A program made the position numbers and the translations under genes. Source: Bacteroidales bacterium OttesenSCG-928-B11 (GTDB lineage: Bacteria > Bacteroidota > Bacteroidia > Bacteroidales > WCHB1-69). Taken from it: a stretch of 64,000 nt of DNA. The notes under the pieces were generated by a model. The model did not search any database, was not told the origin of the DNA, and worked only from the letters and a program-made list of their open reading frames with translations. Of the stretch, positions 47,274 through 54,869 are shown in pieces (position 1 is the first letter of the stretch; the number at the start of each line of letters is the position of its first letter). The DNA lies in NCBI GenBank assembly GCA_030267125.1, contig JAJDJJ010000004.1, positions 1 through 64,000 of the forward strand, given 5' to 3'.

Positions 47274-47753
47274 CTATTTTATTATTGATTCATCACCTAT
47301 TTCTTTGACCATTGCTTCGCAATGTCGGAAGATAAAATCTCTTTCAAATCCCTTGCTCTCTAAAAAACGATATATCTTTGTAAAGTCACGGTCTTCTATC
47401 CTGTTCATCCGCAACCACTTTTCAATATGCTTTCGACAAGCATCTTTGTATGTGTTTTCAGAAATCGTACTGATTACTTGACTGACAATAGATGAGGAAA
47501 TTCCTTTTTGAAAAAGTTGACTCCTCAACTTCAATCTCCCCCACCCTTTCAAGCGCAGTTTGCTTTGCACATAATTTTCCGCAAAACGCTGGTCGTCGAT
47601 AAAACGTTCATCGACTAAGTATTGGATGATCTTCTCTTCATCCACATTCTCCATTTTCAACGATGCGATTTTGTCTCTCACCTCCCCTTCCGATCGATCT
47701 TGATAGGCGCAAAACCTCATCATCTTACTCAAAACCTCTTGCTGGGATTTCAT
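47274..47753 (-). CDS. recX: Regulatory protein RecX
   Basis: 159 residues of helical repeats typical of RecX, which binds RecA filaments and limits their activity. Features: FCAYQDRSEGEVRDKI, DEEKIIQYLVDERFIDDQRFAENYV, and KLRLKGWGRLKLRSQLFQKGI. It lies 3 bases from the end of the RNase G gene and 7 bases before prfB, so the three are probably one operon. recA is not in the window. Confidence 0.9.
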   Translation of the reverse strand: MKSQQEVLSKMMRFCAYQDRSEGEVRDKIASLKMENVDEEKIIQYLVDERFIDDQRFAENYVQSKLRLKGWGRLKLRSQLFQKGISSSIVSQVISTISENTYKDACRKHIEKWLRMNRIEDRDFTKIYRFLESKGFERDFIFRHCEAMVKEIGDESIIK

Positions 47754-47756
47754 GAC

Positions 47757-49340
47757 TTAATTGGTCACATGGGGTGTTTTCCACAATACAATCTCCTCAT
47801 TTTCGCTATTTAAGAATCTATATTCCAAAATATTGTAATCCGAGTTCGACTTCACCTTAATCCATTGTTTATATTTCAGATACCACTTCATTTTTTTAGA
47901 AAAAAGGCCTTTGGTAAAATAGGCATAAAGGTAAGGGTGCAACACTATCGTGATTTTTGATTCGTGCTGTTTCTTGATCAGGAAGTCAATAGTATTGTCA
48001 ACTTCCTCTTCCAGCAATATGCTTGCCTTTACTTTTCCGGTACCTTGACAGGAAGGGCACAGTTCGGCGGTTTCGATAATCGTGGCTTGGCGCACGCGCT
48101 GGCGGGTGATCTGCATAATGCCGAACTTGTTAACTGGCAAAATGGTATGCCGCGCCTTGTCGGGCGCCATAAACTCCTTCATACTATTCAGCAGTTGCGT
48201 GCGGTTGGCTGATTGCGCCAAATCGATGAAGTCAATGGTTATGATACCGCCCATGTCGCGGAGGCGCAGTTGCCGCGCAATCTCGGCGGCGGCGATCAGG
48301 TTGACCTCCATTGCATTTTCCTCCTGCGAGAGATTCGACTTCACCCGTTTCCCACTGTTCACATCGATCACGTGCATTGCTTCCGTATGCTCAATAATAA
48401 GATAGACCCCATTTTTGACTGTAACGATTTTCCCGAATGATGATTTGATTTGCAACGCCACGTTAAAATGCTCGAAAATGGGTTGCTTTTCCTTATATTG
48501 ATGTAAAATTTTCGTCTTATCAAACGATATCGACTTGAGGTACGTTTTTATCTCATTGTACAACGATAACGAGTCCACATAGATCGCGTTGAATGATTCA
48601 TTAACCAAATCGCGGATAAGGGCAGACGTTTTGTCAAGATCGGCTGCTATTTTTGTAGGCGGAACCGCTCTATGCAGCTTACTCACAGCCACCTTCCAGC
48701 GTTCCACCAATTGCCGCAAATCTTCGGAAATATCATCCACCTGCTTATTTTCAGCCACAGTACGAATAATAATTCCGAAATTTTTCGGCTTAATCCCTTG
48801 CACAATCTTTTTAAGCCTTTTGCGTTCTTGCGCACTTTTAATTTTTTGTGACACAGTCACTTTATCCATAAATGGAACAAGCACCAGGTATCTTCCCGCA
48901 AAAGAAATTTCGGTACTTACCCGAGGACCTTTTGTTGAAATAGGTTCTTTCGCTATCTGGACCAATAGTTGTTGACCCGAAGAGAGCACACTCCCAATCT
49001 TCCCATTTTTCTCGATTTCAGGCTGATAGGCAAAGTTGGCAATACTCTGCTTGTTTTTCTCTATAGCCTGTTTGACAAACTCATTCAAGGTTTGCACGTG
49101 TGCACCCAAATCCAGATAGTGCAAAAACGCGTCTTTCTCGCTTCCCACACTTATAAATGCGGCATTCAGTCCGGGATTTATTTTTTTAACTTTCCCCAGG
49201 TAAATATCCCCAACAGAAAATTGATCGGAAGATTTTTCCCGATGAATCTCCACCAATCTTTTATCTTCCAACAGAGCAATCTGAACCTCATGCGGATGCG
49301 AGGTTATGATTAGTTCTCTTGTTACTTCACTTTCACTCAT
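47757..49340 (-). CDS. rng: Ribonuclease G/E family endoribonuclease
   Basis: 527 residues, the length of RNase G. S1 RNA-binding domain near residues 40-130 (VGDIYLGKVKKINPGLNAAFISVG), then RNase H-like and DNase I-like catalytic parts with the acidic magnesium site in HVIDVNSGKR and GGIITIDFIDL, and a zinc-link type CPSCQGTGKV near residue 410. It lacks the long C-terminal degradosome scaffold of RNase E. It processes rRNA 5' ends and turns over mRNA. It is the first gene of a probable rng-recX-prfB operon. Confidence 0.93.
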   Translation of the reverse strand: MSESEVTRELIITSHPHEVQIALLEDKRLVEIHREKSSDQFSVGDIYLGKVKKINPGLNAAFISVGSEKDAFLHYLDLGAHVQTLNEFVKQAIEKNKQSIANFAYQPEIEKNGKIGSVLSSGQQLLVQIAKEPISTKGPRVSTEISFAGRYLVLVPFMDKVTVSQKIKSAQERKRLKKIVQGIKPKNFGIIIRTVAENKQVDDISEDLRQLVERWKVAVSKLHRAVPPTKIAADLDKTSALIRDLVNESFNAIYVDSLSLYNEIKTYLKSISFDKTKILHQYKEKQPIFEHFNVALQIKSSFGKIVTVKNGVYLIIEHTEAMHVIDVNSGKRVKSNLSQEENAMEVNLIAAAEIARQLRLRDMGGIITIDFIDLAQSANRTQLLNSMKEFMAPDKARHTILPVNKFGIMQITRQRVRQATIIETAELCPSCQGTGKVKASILLEEEVDNTIDFLIKKQHESKITIVLHPYLYAYFTKGLFSKKMKWYLKYKQWIKVKSNSDYNILEYRFLNSENEEIVLWKTPHVTN

Positions 49341-49427
49341 ATTATGTTCCGATCTTATAAAAATGAAAAACTAAATAACACAGACTTGCATTATTTAGTT
49401 TTCATGATATAAATTCACGAAGAAACG

Positions 49428-49517
49428 TTATTTCTTCTTATGTCTATTTTTTCTTAGGCGTTTTTTACGCTTGTGCGTAGACATCTTATGTCTTTTTCTT
49501 TTTTTTCCACTTGGCAT
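49428..49517 (-). CDS. 29-residue basic protein, AURKAIP1/COX24-like (possible small ribosomal protein)
   Basis: A short ORF of 29 residues with almost only Lys, Arg and His after MPSGKK: RKRHKMSTHKRKKRLRKN and a RHKKK end, stop TAA at 49428. This is a near-perfect match to the tiny conserved Bacteroidota proteins annotated with an AURKAIP1/COX24 domain, which I recall being found in ribosome structures of the phylum as an extra small protein (bL38); that identity is from memory. It lies between the HU gene and the rng gene, on the same strand as both. Confidence 0.8.
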   Translation of the reverse strand: MPSGKKRKRHKMSTHKRKKRLRKNRHKKK

Positions 49518-49534
49518 AGTTGAAATATTAAGGA

Positions 49535-49816
49535 TTATTTTATTTTCTTAACTTGATTAACGAAAGATTTGCAAGGTTTGAATGCAGGGATTTTATGTGC
49601 GGGTATCACGATTGTAGTTTTTTTAGAGATATTTCTAGCGGTTTTTTCTGCTCTTTCTTTAACGATGAAGCTACCAAAACTTCTCAAATACACATTTTCA
49701 TTTTTTGACAATGAATTTTTCACAGTGGTCATAAACGCTTCAACTACAGTTTGAACAGCATTTTTATCAAAACCGGTTTTGTTCGAAATTTCATTTACGA
49801 TTTCAGCTTTTGTCAT
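49535..49816 (-). CDS. HU-family DNA-binding protein
   Basis: 93 residues, the length of HU/IHF subunits. Helical N-terminus (MTKAEIVNEISNKTGFDKNAV), beta arm (NVYLRSFGSFIVKERAEKTARN) and the conserved proline-tipped region (TTIVIPAHKIPAFKPCKSF). It bends DNA non-specifically and compacts the nucleoid. A -7 box TATTTTTG lies upstream at 49880-49887. The 29-residue COX24-like gene starts 17 bases after its stop and may be co-transcribed. Confidence 0.93.
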   Translation of the reverse strand: MTKAEIVNEISNKTGFDKNAVQTVVEAFMTTVKNSLSKNENVYLRSFGSFIVKERAEKTARNISKKTTIVIPAHKIPAFKPCKSFVNQVKKIK

Positions 49817-49879
49817 AATTTTTTTTAATTTAAAAGGTTAAACATCTGCACTCTTTCAGGAAACCCTAAAAAGTCGGTG

Positions 49880-49887
49880 CAAAAATA
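49880..49887 (-). promoter_or_regulatory. Promoter -7 box TATTTTTG for the HU gene
   Basis: On the minus strand, 63 bases before ATG 49816. Confidence 0.5.
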
Positions 49888-49951
49888 CACATTTATTTTA
49901 TTCTAAATCTATGTTTTACAAAAAAATCTCTGTAAAGACTGTTTCTTTCAA

Positions 49952-51142
49952 TTATTTAACAACGCCCAACTCTTTTCCCACTTTTGTAAATGCCGCGATA
50001 CATTTATCCAAATGCGCTGTTTCATGCGCCGCAGAGATCTGAACCCTTATACGTGCCTGATCTTTAGGTACCACAGGATAATAGAAGCCGGTCACATATA
50101 TTCCTTCTTCCTGCAACTTGGCTGCCATCACTTGCGAGAGTTTCGCATCATACAACATTACAGCACAAATAGCTGATTGAGTAGGTTTTATATCGAATCC
50201 GACAGCCTTCATTTTTTCAATGAAATAAGCTGTATTATCATGCAATTTATCTTGCAATTCGTTCGTTTCCGACATCATTTCCACCATTTTCACACCGGCA
50301 GCAGCCACCATTGGCGGGATCGAATTGGAGAAAAGATAGGGTCTGGAACGCTGGCGTAGCAAATCGATAATTTCTCTTTTTCCGGTCGTAAAGCCTCCGA
50401 TTGCGCCACCAAAAGCTTTCCCTAATGTTCCGGTAATAATTTCCACTTTGCTTTTCGCATTATAAAGCTCTGTGACACCGCGACCTGTACGTCCCACGAC
50501 ACCTGCCGAATGCGACTCGTCCACCATCACCATGGCGTCATATTTTTCGGCTAGCTCTAAAATTTTATCCAATGGAGCCACATTACCATCCATCGAGAAT
50601 ACACCATCCGTGACAATCAGTCTGAAACGTTGCGCTTGGGCTGCTTGGAGTTGTTTTTCCAAATCCGCCATGTCCGCATTGGCATAGCGATAACGCACCG
50701 CCTTGCACAAACGCACGCCATCAATAATAGAGGCATGATTCAACGCATCGGAAATGATCGCGTCTTCCTCGCTCAAAAGAGGTTCGAAAACACCGCCGTT
50801 AGCATCGAAGCACGCGGCATAAAGGATAGTGTCTTCCGTGCCGAAAAATTCGGCGATCTTTTGTTCCAATTGTTTATGCAAATCCGAACAGCCGCAGATG
50901 AAACGCACGGATGCCATACCGTAGCCATGCGTGTCTAACGCCTCTTTTGCCGCGGCTATCAATTGCGGATTATTGGCCAAACCCAAATAGTTATTGGCAC
51001 AAAAATTCAACACTTTGTTGCCATTCGCCAACGTAATCTCACCTCCTTGCGGAGAAACGATGATTCGTTCATTTTTATATAAACCGGCATTTTCAATCTC
51101 GATTAGTTCTTTTTGCAGATGTGCTTGAAACTTACTATACAT
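49952..51142 (-). CDS. kbl: Glycine C-acetyltransferase (2-amino-3-ketobutyrate CoA ligase)
   Basis: Splits 2-amino-3-ketobutyrate with CoA into glycine and acetyl-CoA, using PLP. 396 residues, normal length. PLP-binding Lys242 is in TGTLGKAFGGAIGGF; other family features are CANNYLGLANNPQL, HGYGMASVRFICG and the cofactor Asp in MVDESHSAG. The adjacent gene makes the substrate from threonine. The gene is 28 bases downstream of that dehydrogenase and co-transcribed with it. Confidence 0.94.
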   Translation of the reverse strand: MYSKFQAHLQKELIEIENAGLYKNERIIVSPQGGEITLANGNKVLNFCANNYLGLANNPQLIAAAKEALDTHGYGMASVRFICGCSDLHKQLEQKIAEFFGTEDTILYAACFDANGGVFEPLLSEEDAIISDALNHASIIDGVRLCKAVRYRYANADMADLEKQLQAAQAQRFRLIVTDGVFSMDGNVAPLDKILELAEKYDAMVMVDESHSAGVVGRTGRGVTELYNAKSKVEIITGTLGKAFGGAIGGFTTGKREIIDLLRQRSRPYLFSNSIPPMVAAAGVKMVEMMSETNELQDKLHDNTAYFIEKMKAVGFDIKPTQSAICAVMLYDAKLSQVMAAKLQEEGIYVTGFYYPVVPKDQARIRVQISAAHETAHLDKCIAAFTKVGKELGVVK

Positions 51143-51170
51143 ACAATTATATTATTACGTTATTAATTCA

Positions 51171-52127
51171 CTATTTTTCGCTTAGTTTTTCCTTCAGCAC
51201 AGCAATCATGTCGGTTGTCATGCTTTCCAAATTATATTTCGGATTCCAGCCCCACTCTTCCCGCGCGGCGGAATCGTCCATGGAATCGGGCCAAGAATCG
51301 GCAATTTGCTGTCTCACCTCATCCTTTTTGTACTCCATTACGAAATCCGGATAATGTTTTTTTATTTCCGCATAAATCATTTCGGGCTCGAAGCTCATTG
51401 ATGCTATATTGAAAGCGTTGCGGTGTTTTAACTTGGCAGGATCGGCCTCCATCAGCTGCACCACCGCGTCCAATGCGTCGGGCATATACATCATATCCAA
51501 GAAAGTTCCCGCTTTCAACGGACACCCAAAAGCTTCCCCTTTCACTGCGGCATAATAAATCTCAACAGCATAGTCTGTTGTACCACCACCAGGCAACGTA
51601 ACATTGGAGATGATACCCGGATAACGTACCGACCGCGTGTCCACGCCAAAACGTTGGAAATAATAATCACTGATCAGTTCGCCGGTAACTTTCGTCACGC
51701 CGTAAATTGTTTTGGGACGCTGGATGGTATCTTGCGGGGTATTCAACCGCGGGGTTTCCGGACCAAAGGCACCGATGGAACTGGGTGTGAACAGAGCGGT
51801 TTTATACTCGCGAGCCACCTCCAAACAGTTCAGCAATGCGCCCACACCAATATTCCAACCCAACATAGGATTAGCTTCCGCCTTGGCCGACAAGATCGCC
51901 GCCAAATTGAAAATGGTGTCAATATCATATTTTTTCACCGCATCTGCCACATCCCGCGCATTGGTCGCATCAATTTTGCACGACGGACCACCTTCCGACA
52001 ACGCTCCCTTTAATGGGAAAGAACAATCACTGGCAATAACATTATCCGAACCATATATCTTACGTAAATAAGGCGTTAACTCCGAGCCAATCTGACCACT
52101 GGCCCCAATAATAAGGATTCTCTTCAT
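51171..52127 (-). CDS. L-threonine 3-dehydrogenase, SDR (UDP-galactose-epimerase-like) type
   Basis: Oxidises L-threonine to 2-amino-3-ketobutyrate with NAD+. 318 residues. Rossmann motif GASGQIGSELTPYL near the N-terminus, catalytic Ser/Tyr/Lys region TPSSIGAFGP and TIYGVTKVTGE, and RYPGIISNVTLPGGGTTDYAVEIYY. The short-chain type is the usual one in Bacteroidota. Paired with kbl it forms the threonine-to-glycine route. A -7 box lies 29 bases upstream. Confidence 0.9.
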   Translation of the reverse strand: MKRILIIGASGQIGSELTPYLRKIYGSDNVIASDCSFPLKGALSEGGPSCKIDATNARDVADAVKKYDIDTIFNLAAILSAKAEANPMLGWNIGVGALLNCLEVAREYKTALFTPSSIGAFGPETPRLNTPQDTIQRPKTIYGVTKVTGELISDYYFQRFGVDTRSVRYPGIISNVTLPGGGTTDYAVEIYYAAVKGEAFGCPLKAGTFLDMMYMPDALDAVVQLMEADPAKLKHRNAFNIASMSFEPEMIYAEIKKHYPDFVMEYKKDEVRQQIADSWPDSMDDSAAREEWGWNPKYNLESMTTDMIAVLKEKLSEK

Positions 52128-52155
52128 ATCGTTTTCTGTTTTATATTCACAGCGG

Positions 52156-52163
52156 CAAAAATA
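52156..52163 (-). promoter_or_regulatory. Promoter -7 box TATTTTTG for the threonine dehydrogenase-kbl operon
   Basis: Minus strand, 29 bases before ATG 52127, the standard distance seen for other genes in this window. Confidence 0.55.
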
Positions 52164-52322
52164 GCGATTAAAAATTAATCATTGATCACTTATCCTAAGC
52201 AATCGCATTTAAATTTCCAAAAGGCACCAACTTGTCGGAGCGAACCACGCGGGATAAGGGCTGAAAAATCCTCGCTCGAAGATAATTTTCCAGAAAGTTT
52301 AACGCATTTGCAGATAAAGCCA

Positions 52323-52351
52323 TTGTTATATTAAAGAAAGTTTTATTTTTG
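52323..52351 (+). promoter_or_regulatory. Promoter of the methionine operon leader
   Basis: TTG at 52323-52325 (-33), 18-base spacer, TATTTTTG at 52344-52351 (-7). It is the best two-part promoter in the window. The transcript start should fall within a few bases of the leader ATG at 52357. Confidence 0.65.
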
Positions 52352-52356
52352 CCGCG

Positions 52357-52488
52357 ATGATAAAGACAAGCACACATAATCTTCTGATTTCTATTACGGG
52401 CAACAACTCCGTTGTTTCTGTGTGCATGGTTTCTCTAATGGAAATGTGTATGCGAATGCATCGCAAGATGCATTTATTTTATTCGTAG
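52357..52488 (+). CDS. Putative Met-rich leader peptide upstream of metY-metX-thrA
   Basis: 43 codons ending TAG at 52486-52488. The last 20 residues hold six Met (positions 24, 28, 30, 32, 34 and 38): MVSLMEMCMRMHRKMHLFYS; no other amino acid is so enriched, although two Cys are also present. Six Met in 20 residues is far above the usual frequency of about 2-3%. A ribosome stalling on these codons when Met-tRNA is scarce would alter pairing downstream. The first ATG lies only 5 bases after the -7 box, so the peptide may be leaderless or start at the ATG at 52426, giving a 20-residue peptide. No homologue is known to me. Confidence 0.7.
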   Translation: MIKTSTHNLLISITGNNSVVSVCMVSLMEMCMRMHRKMHLFYS

Positions 52489-52526
52489 CCTCCTACGTAG
52501 AGGCTGGTCTAAGAAGACCTTTTTTT
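52402..52526 (+). promoter_or_regulatory. Putative methionine attenuator with competing hairpins
   Basis: Possible structures in order: AACAAC/GTTGTT stem (52402-52407 with 52411-52416) early in the ORF; AATGCATC/GATGCATT stem (52455-52462 with 52467-52474) with a GCAA tetraloop over the Met codons; CGTAG/CTACG (52484-52488 with 52493-52497) spanning the leader stop and exclusive with AGCCTC/GAGGCT (52487-52492 with 52500-52505); then the terminator hairpin. GGTTTCT (52428-52434) could also pair with AGAAGACC (52512-52519) across one bulge and so block the terminator. All pairings were found by eye, not by folding energy. Confidence 0.6.
52506..52526 (+). terminator. Intrinsic terminator in the met leader
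   Basis: GGTCT (52506-52510), AAGA loop, AGACC (52515-52519), then seven T (52520-52526). The stem is short at 5 bp. It lies 40 bases before the metY start, the position expected for an attenuator. The rest of the 52128-52565 gap holds the promoter boxes described and a doubtful 42-codon ORF on the other strand. Confidence 0.65.
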
Positions 52527-52565
52527 CGTTAATCATTATTTCCAAATTTTAAAATCATTATTATC

Positions 52566-53843
52566 ATGTCTGAATTTCTTAATTTCGAGACCTTACAGGT
52601 CCACGCCGGTCGTTTCCGCGACCAGTTTGGCGCATGCGCCACCCCCATTCATCAAACCGCGGCATATCTATTCAACAGTACTCAACACGCCGCAGACCTC
52701 TTCCAATTGGATGTGGAGGGCCATATCTATACGCGGCTTTCCAACCCGACGACGGATGTGTTTGAAAAACGTATTGCCGCTTTAGAGGGAGGAGTGGCAG
52801 CCGTAGCCGTATCCTCCGGTCAAGCATCGCAATTTTTAACATTCCAAAATATAGCCGGACAAGGCGACAACATCGTCACTTCAGCATCTTTGTATGGCGG
52901 AACATATAATCAGTTTAGAGTAAGTTATCAAAACCTCGGACTTACTTTCCGGTTCGTACAAGGGCGAGGAGTCGAGGATTATGAACGCTTGATCGACGAG
53001 CGTACTAAAGCGATCTTCGTAGAGAGTATCGGCAATTCAGATTTCTACATCCCCGATTTCGACGCTCTTTCGGAACTTGCGACCAAATACAACATCCCAC
53101 TTGTCGTAGACAATACTTTCGGGGCAAGCGGCTACCTATTCCGCCCCTTCGAGCATGGTGCGAATATTGTCACCCACGCCGCCACCAAATGGATTGGAGG
53201 ACATGGGAACGCTATCGCCGGAGTGATTGTAGATGGGGGCAATTTCGATTGGGGCAACGGGAAATTCCCCAGTTTCACCGAACCGTGCGATTCTTATAAC
53301 GGACTCGTTTTTTGGAAAAAATTCGCTCGGGCAGCCTTTGCGGTCAGAGCGCGTACATTGGGTCTACGCGACTGGGGATGCTGCCTAAGCCCTGCGAATG
53401 CTTTTTTGCTGCTGCAAGGTGTGGAAACTCTTTCGCTCCGGATGGAACGAATGATGGACAACACCCTGGAGCTGGCAAAATGGCTTTCCGTTCACCCCAA
53501 AGTAGAATCGGTCAACTACCCCGGACTCAAAACCAGCCCTAATTATGCGAATGCCAAAAAATATCTAAAAAATGGATTTGGCGGCGTGCTTACTTTCACA
53601 GTAAAAGGCGATAAAAAAGCCACTTCCAAAGTTGTGGAAGATTTGGAATTGATCACCCACCTAGTCAATGTGGGCGACAATAAGACACTGATTGCGCACC
53701 CGGCAAGCACAACGCATGGCCAACTGAGCGATGAGGCTCTTGCCGCTGCCGGAATCGGAGCAGGCACTTTACGCTTAGCGGTCGGGATAGAACACATTGA
53801 CGATCTGAAAACCGATTTGAATAACGCATTAAATAGGATATAA
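52566..53843 (+). CDS. metY: O-acetylhomoserine sulfhydrylase (MetY-type Cys/Met PLP enzyme)
   Basis: 425 residues. Cys/Met-metabolism PLP family; the O-acetylhomoserine type makes homocysteine from O-acetylhomoserine and sulfide. PLP Lys208 in THAATKWIGGHG, with FETLQVHAGRF at the start, YTRLSNPTTDVFEKRIAALEGG, ASGYLFRPFEHGAN and TLIAHPASTTHGQLS near the C-terminus, all typical. It precedes metX by 5 bases, so its substrate is made by the next gene product. Cystathionine gamma-synthase is less likely at this length and with this TTHGQ motif. Confidence 0.9.
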   Translation: MSEFLNFETLQVHAGRFRDQFGACATPIHQTAAYLFNSTQHAADLFQLDVEGHIYTRLSNPTTDVFEKRIAALEGGVAAVAVSSGQASQFLTFQNIAGQGDNIVTSASLYGGTYNQFRVSYQNLGLTFRFVQGRGVEDYERLIDERTKAIFVESIGNSDFYIPDFDALSELATKYNIPLVVDNTFGASGYLFRPFEHGANIVTHAATKWIGGHGNAIAGVIVDGGNFDWGNGKFPSFTEPCDSYNGLVFWKKFARAAFAVRARTLGLRDWGCCLSPANAFLLLQGVETLSLRMERMMDNTLELAKWLSVHPKVESVNYPGLKTSPNYANAKKYLKNGFGGVLTFTVKGDKKATSKVVEDLELITHLVNVGDNKTLIAHPASTTHGQLSDEALAAAGIGAGTLRLAVGIEHIDDLKTDLNNALNRI

Positions 53844-53848
53844 TACGT

Positions 53849-54865
53849 ATGAAAAAGAAAAGCATCTGTTTGAAAGAAAATTTCCCACTCGAAAGCGGAG
53901 AATATCTCCCCGAAATAGAAATTTGCTATCATACCTCGAGTGATTCTCCGAAAAACAAGAACGTAATATGGCTATGTCACGCTCTTACAGCCAACTCCGA
54001 TCCATCGGAGTGGTGGCCGGAGTTAGTGGGCAGAGGAAAATTATTCGACACGGAAAAGCATTTTGTTGTTTGCGCCAATATCTTAGCCTCGTGCTATGGG
54101 TCAACCGGCCCGCAGTCTATCAATCCGAAAACAGGAACTCCTTATCTGCTTGGATTCCCAACCATCTCCGTACGCGACATGGTGCGGGCTCACGAACTGC
54201 TGGCAAGGCATTTGAATATCGACCGGATCAACCTGCTTGTCGGCGGTTCCAGCGGCGGTTTCCAAGCTATTGAATGGGCAGTGTCAAATCCCGATAGCAT
54301 AAAAAATCTATGCCTATTGGCTTGCAATGCCCGGATAAGTCCTTGGGGAAGCGCTTTCAACGAATCGCAACGCATGGCTTTACGCACTGATCCTACATTC
54401 GATGAACAAGCTCCCGGCAATGCCGGGAGCAAAGGGTTAGCGTGCGCGCGGTCGATTGCCCTATTGTCCTACCGTTCTCATGAAGGTTACGAACGCACTC
54501 AGAACGAAGAAAGCCCGGATTGCTTCATGGCCAACAGGGCATTAACTTACCAACGTTACCAAGGGGAAAAGCTCGCCAATCGATTTAACGCCTACAGTTA
54601 CTATCACCTCACGCAGAGTCTAGACACGCACAATGTCGGGCGCGGGCGTGGAGGAGTGGAGGAAGCCCTTGCGAAGGTGAAAGCAAAGACACTTTGCATA
54701 GCCGTCTCCGGCGATGTTTTATTTCCCGCATCGGAAGTAGAATATTTAGCCCGCCACATTCCCAACGCAAATTACGAGCTAATTGATTCCTTGTATGGGC
54801 ATGACGGCTTCCTGCTGGAGGCCGAACAAATAAAAAATCACATAACTAAACATTTTAATTTATAA
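53849..54865 (+). CDS. metX: Homoserine O-acetyltransferase
   Basis: 338 residues of the alpha/beta-hydrolase MetX family; transfers acetyl from acetyl-CoA to homoserine. Nucleophile Ser135 in LVGGSSGGFQA, the catalytic His in YGHDGFLLE near the C-terminus, and the family block TGPQSINPKTGTPYLLGFP. Some family members use succinyl-CoA or serine instead; sequence alone does not separate them, but the O-acetylhomoserine-type sulfhydrylase next door favours acetylation of homoserine. It lies 5 bases before the thrA ATG. Confidence 0.9.
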   Translation: MKKKSICLKENFPLESGEYLPEIEICYHTSSDSPKNKNVIWLCHALTANSDPSEWWPELVGRGKLFDTEKHFVVCANILASCYGSTGPQSINPKTGTPYLLGFPTISVRDMVRAHELLARHLNIDRINLLVGGSSGGFQAIEWAVSNPDSIKNLCLLACNARISPWGSAFNESQRMALRTDPTFDEQAPGNAGSKGLACARSIALLSYRSHEGYERTQNEESPDCFMANRALTYQRYQGEKLANRFNAYSYYHLTQSLDTHNVGRGRGGVEEALAKVKAKTLCIAVSGDVLFPASEVEYLARHIPNANYELIDSLYGHDGFLLEAEQIKNHITKHFNL

Positions 54866-54869
54866 CAAG

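Noticed and set aside
52128-52565. SAM or T-box riboswitch before metY
   Set aside because: No T-box sequence, no SAM-I/II-like core or paired arrangement was visible; the Met-rich ORF and hairpins account for the gap better. A covariance search would settle it.
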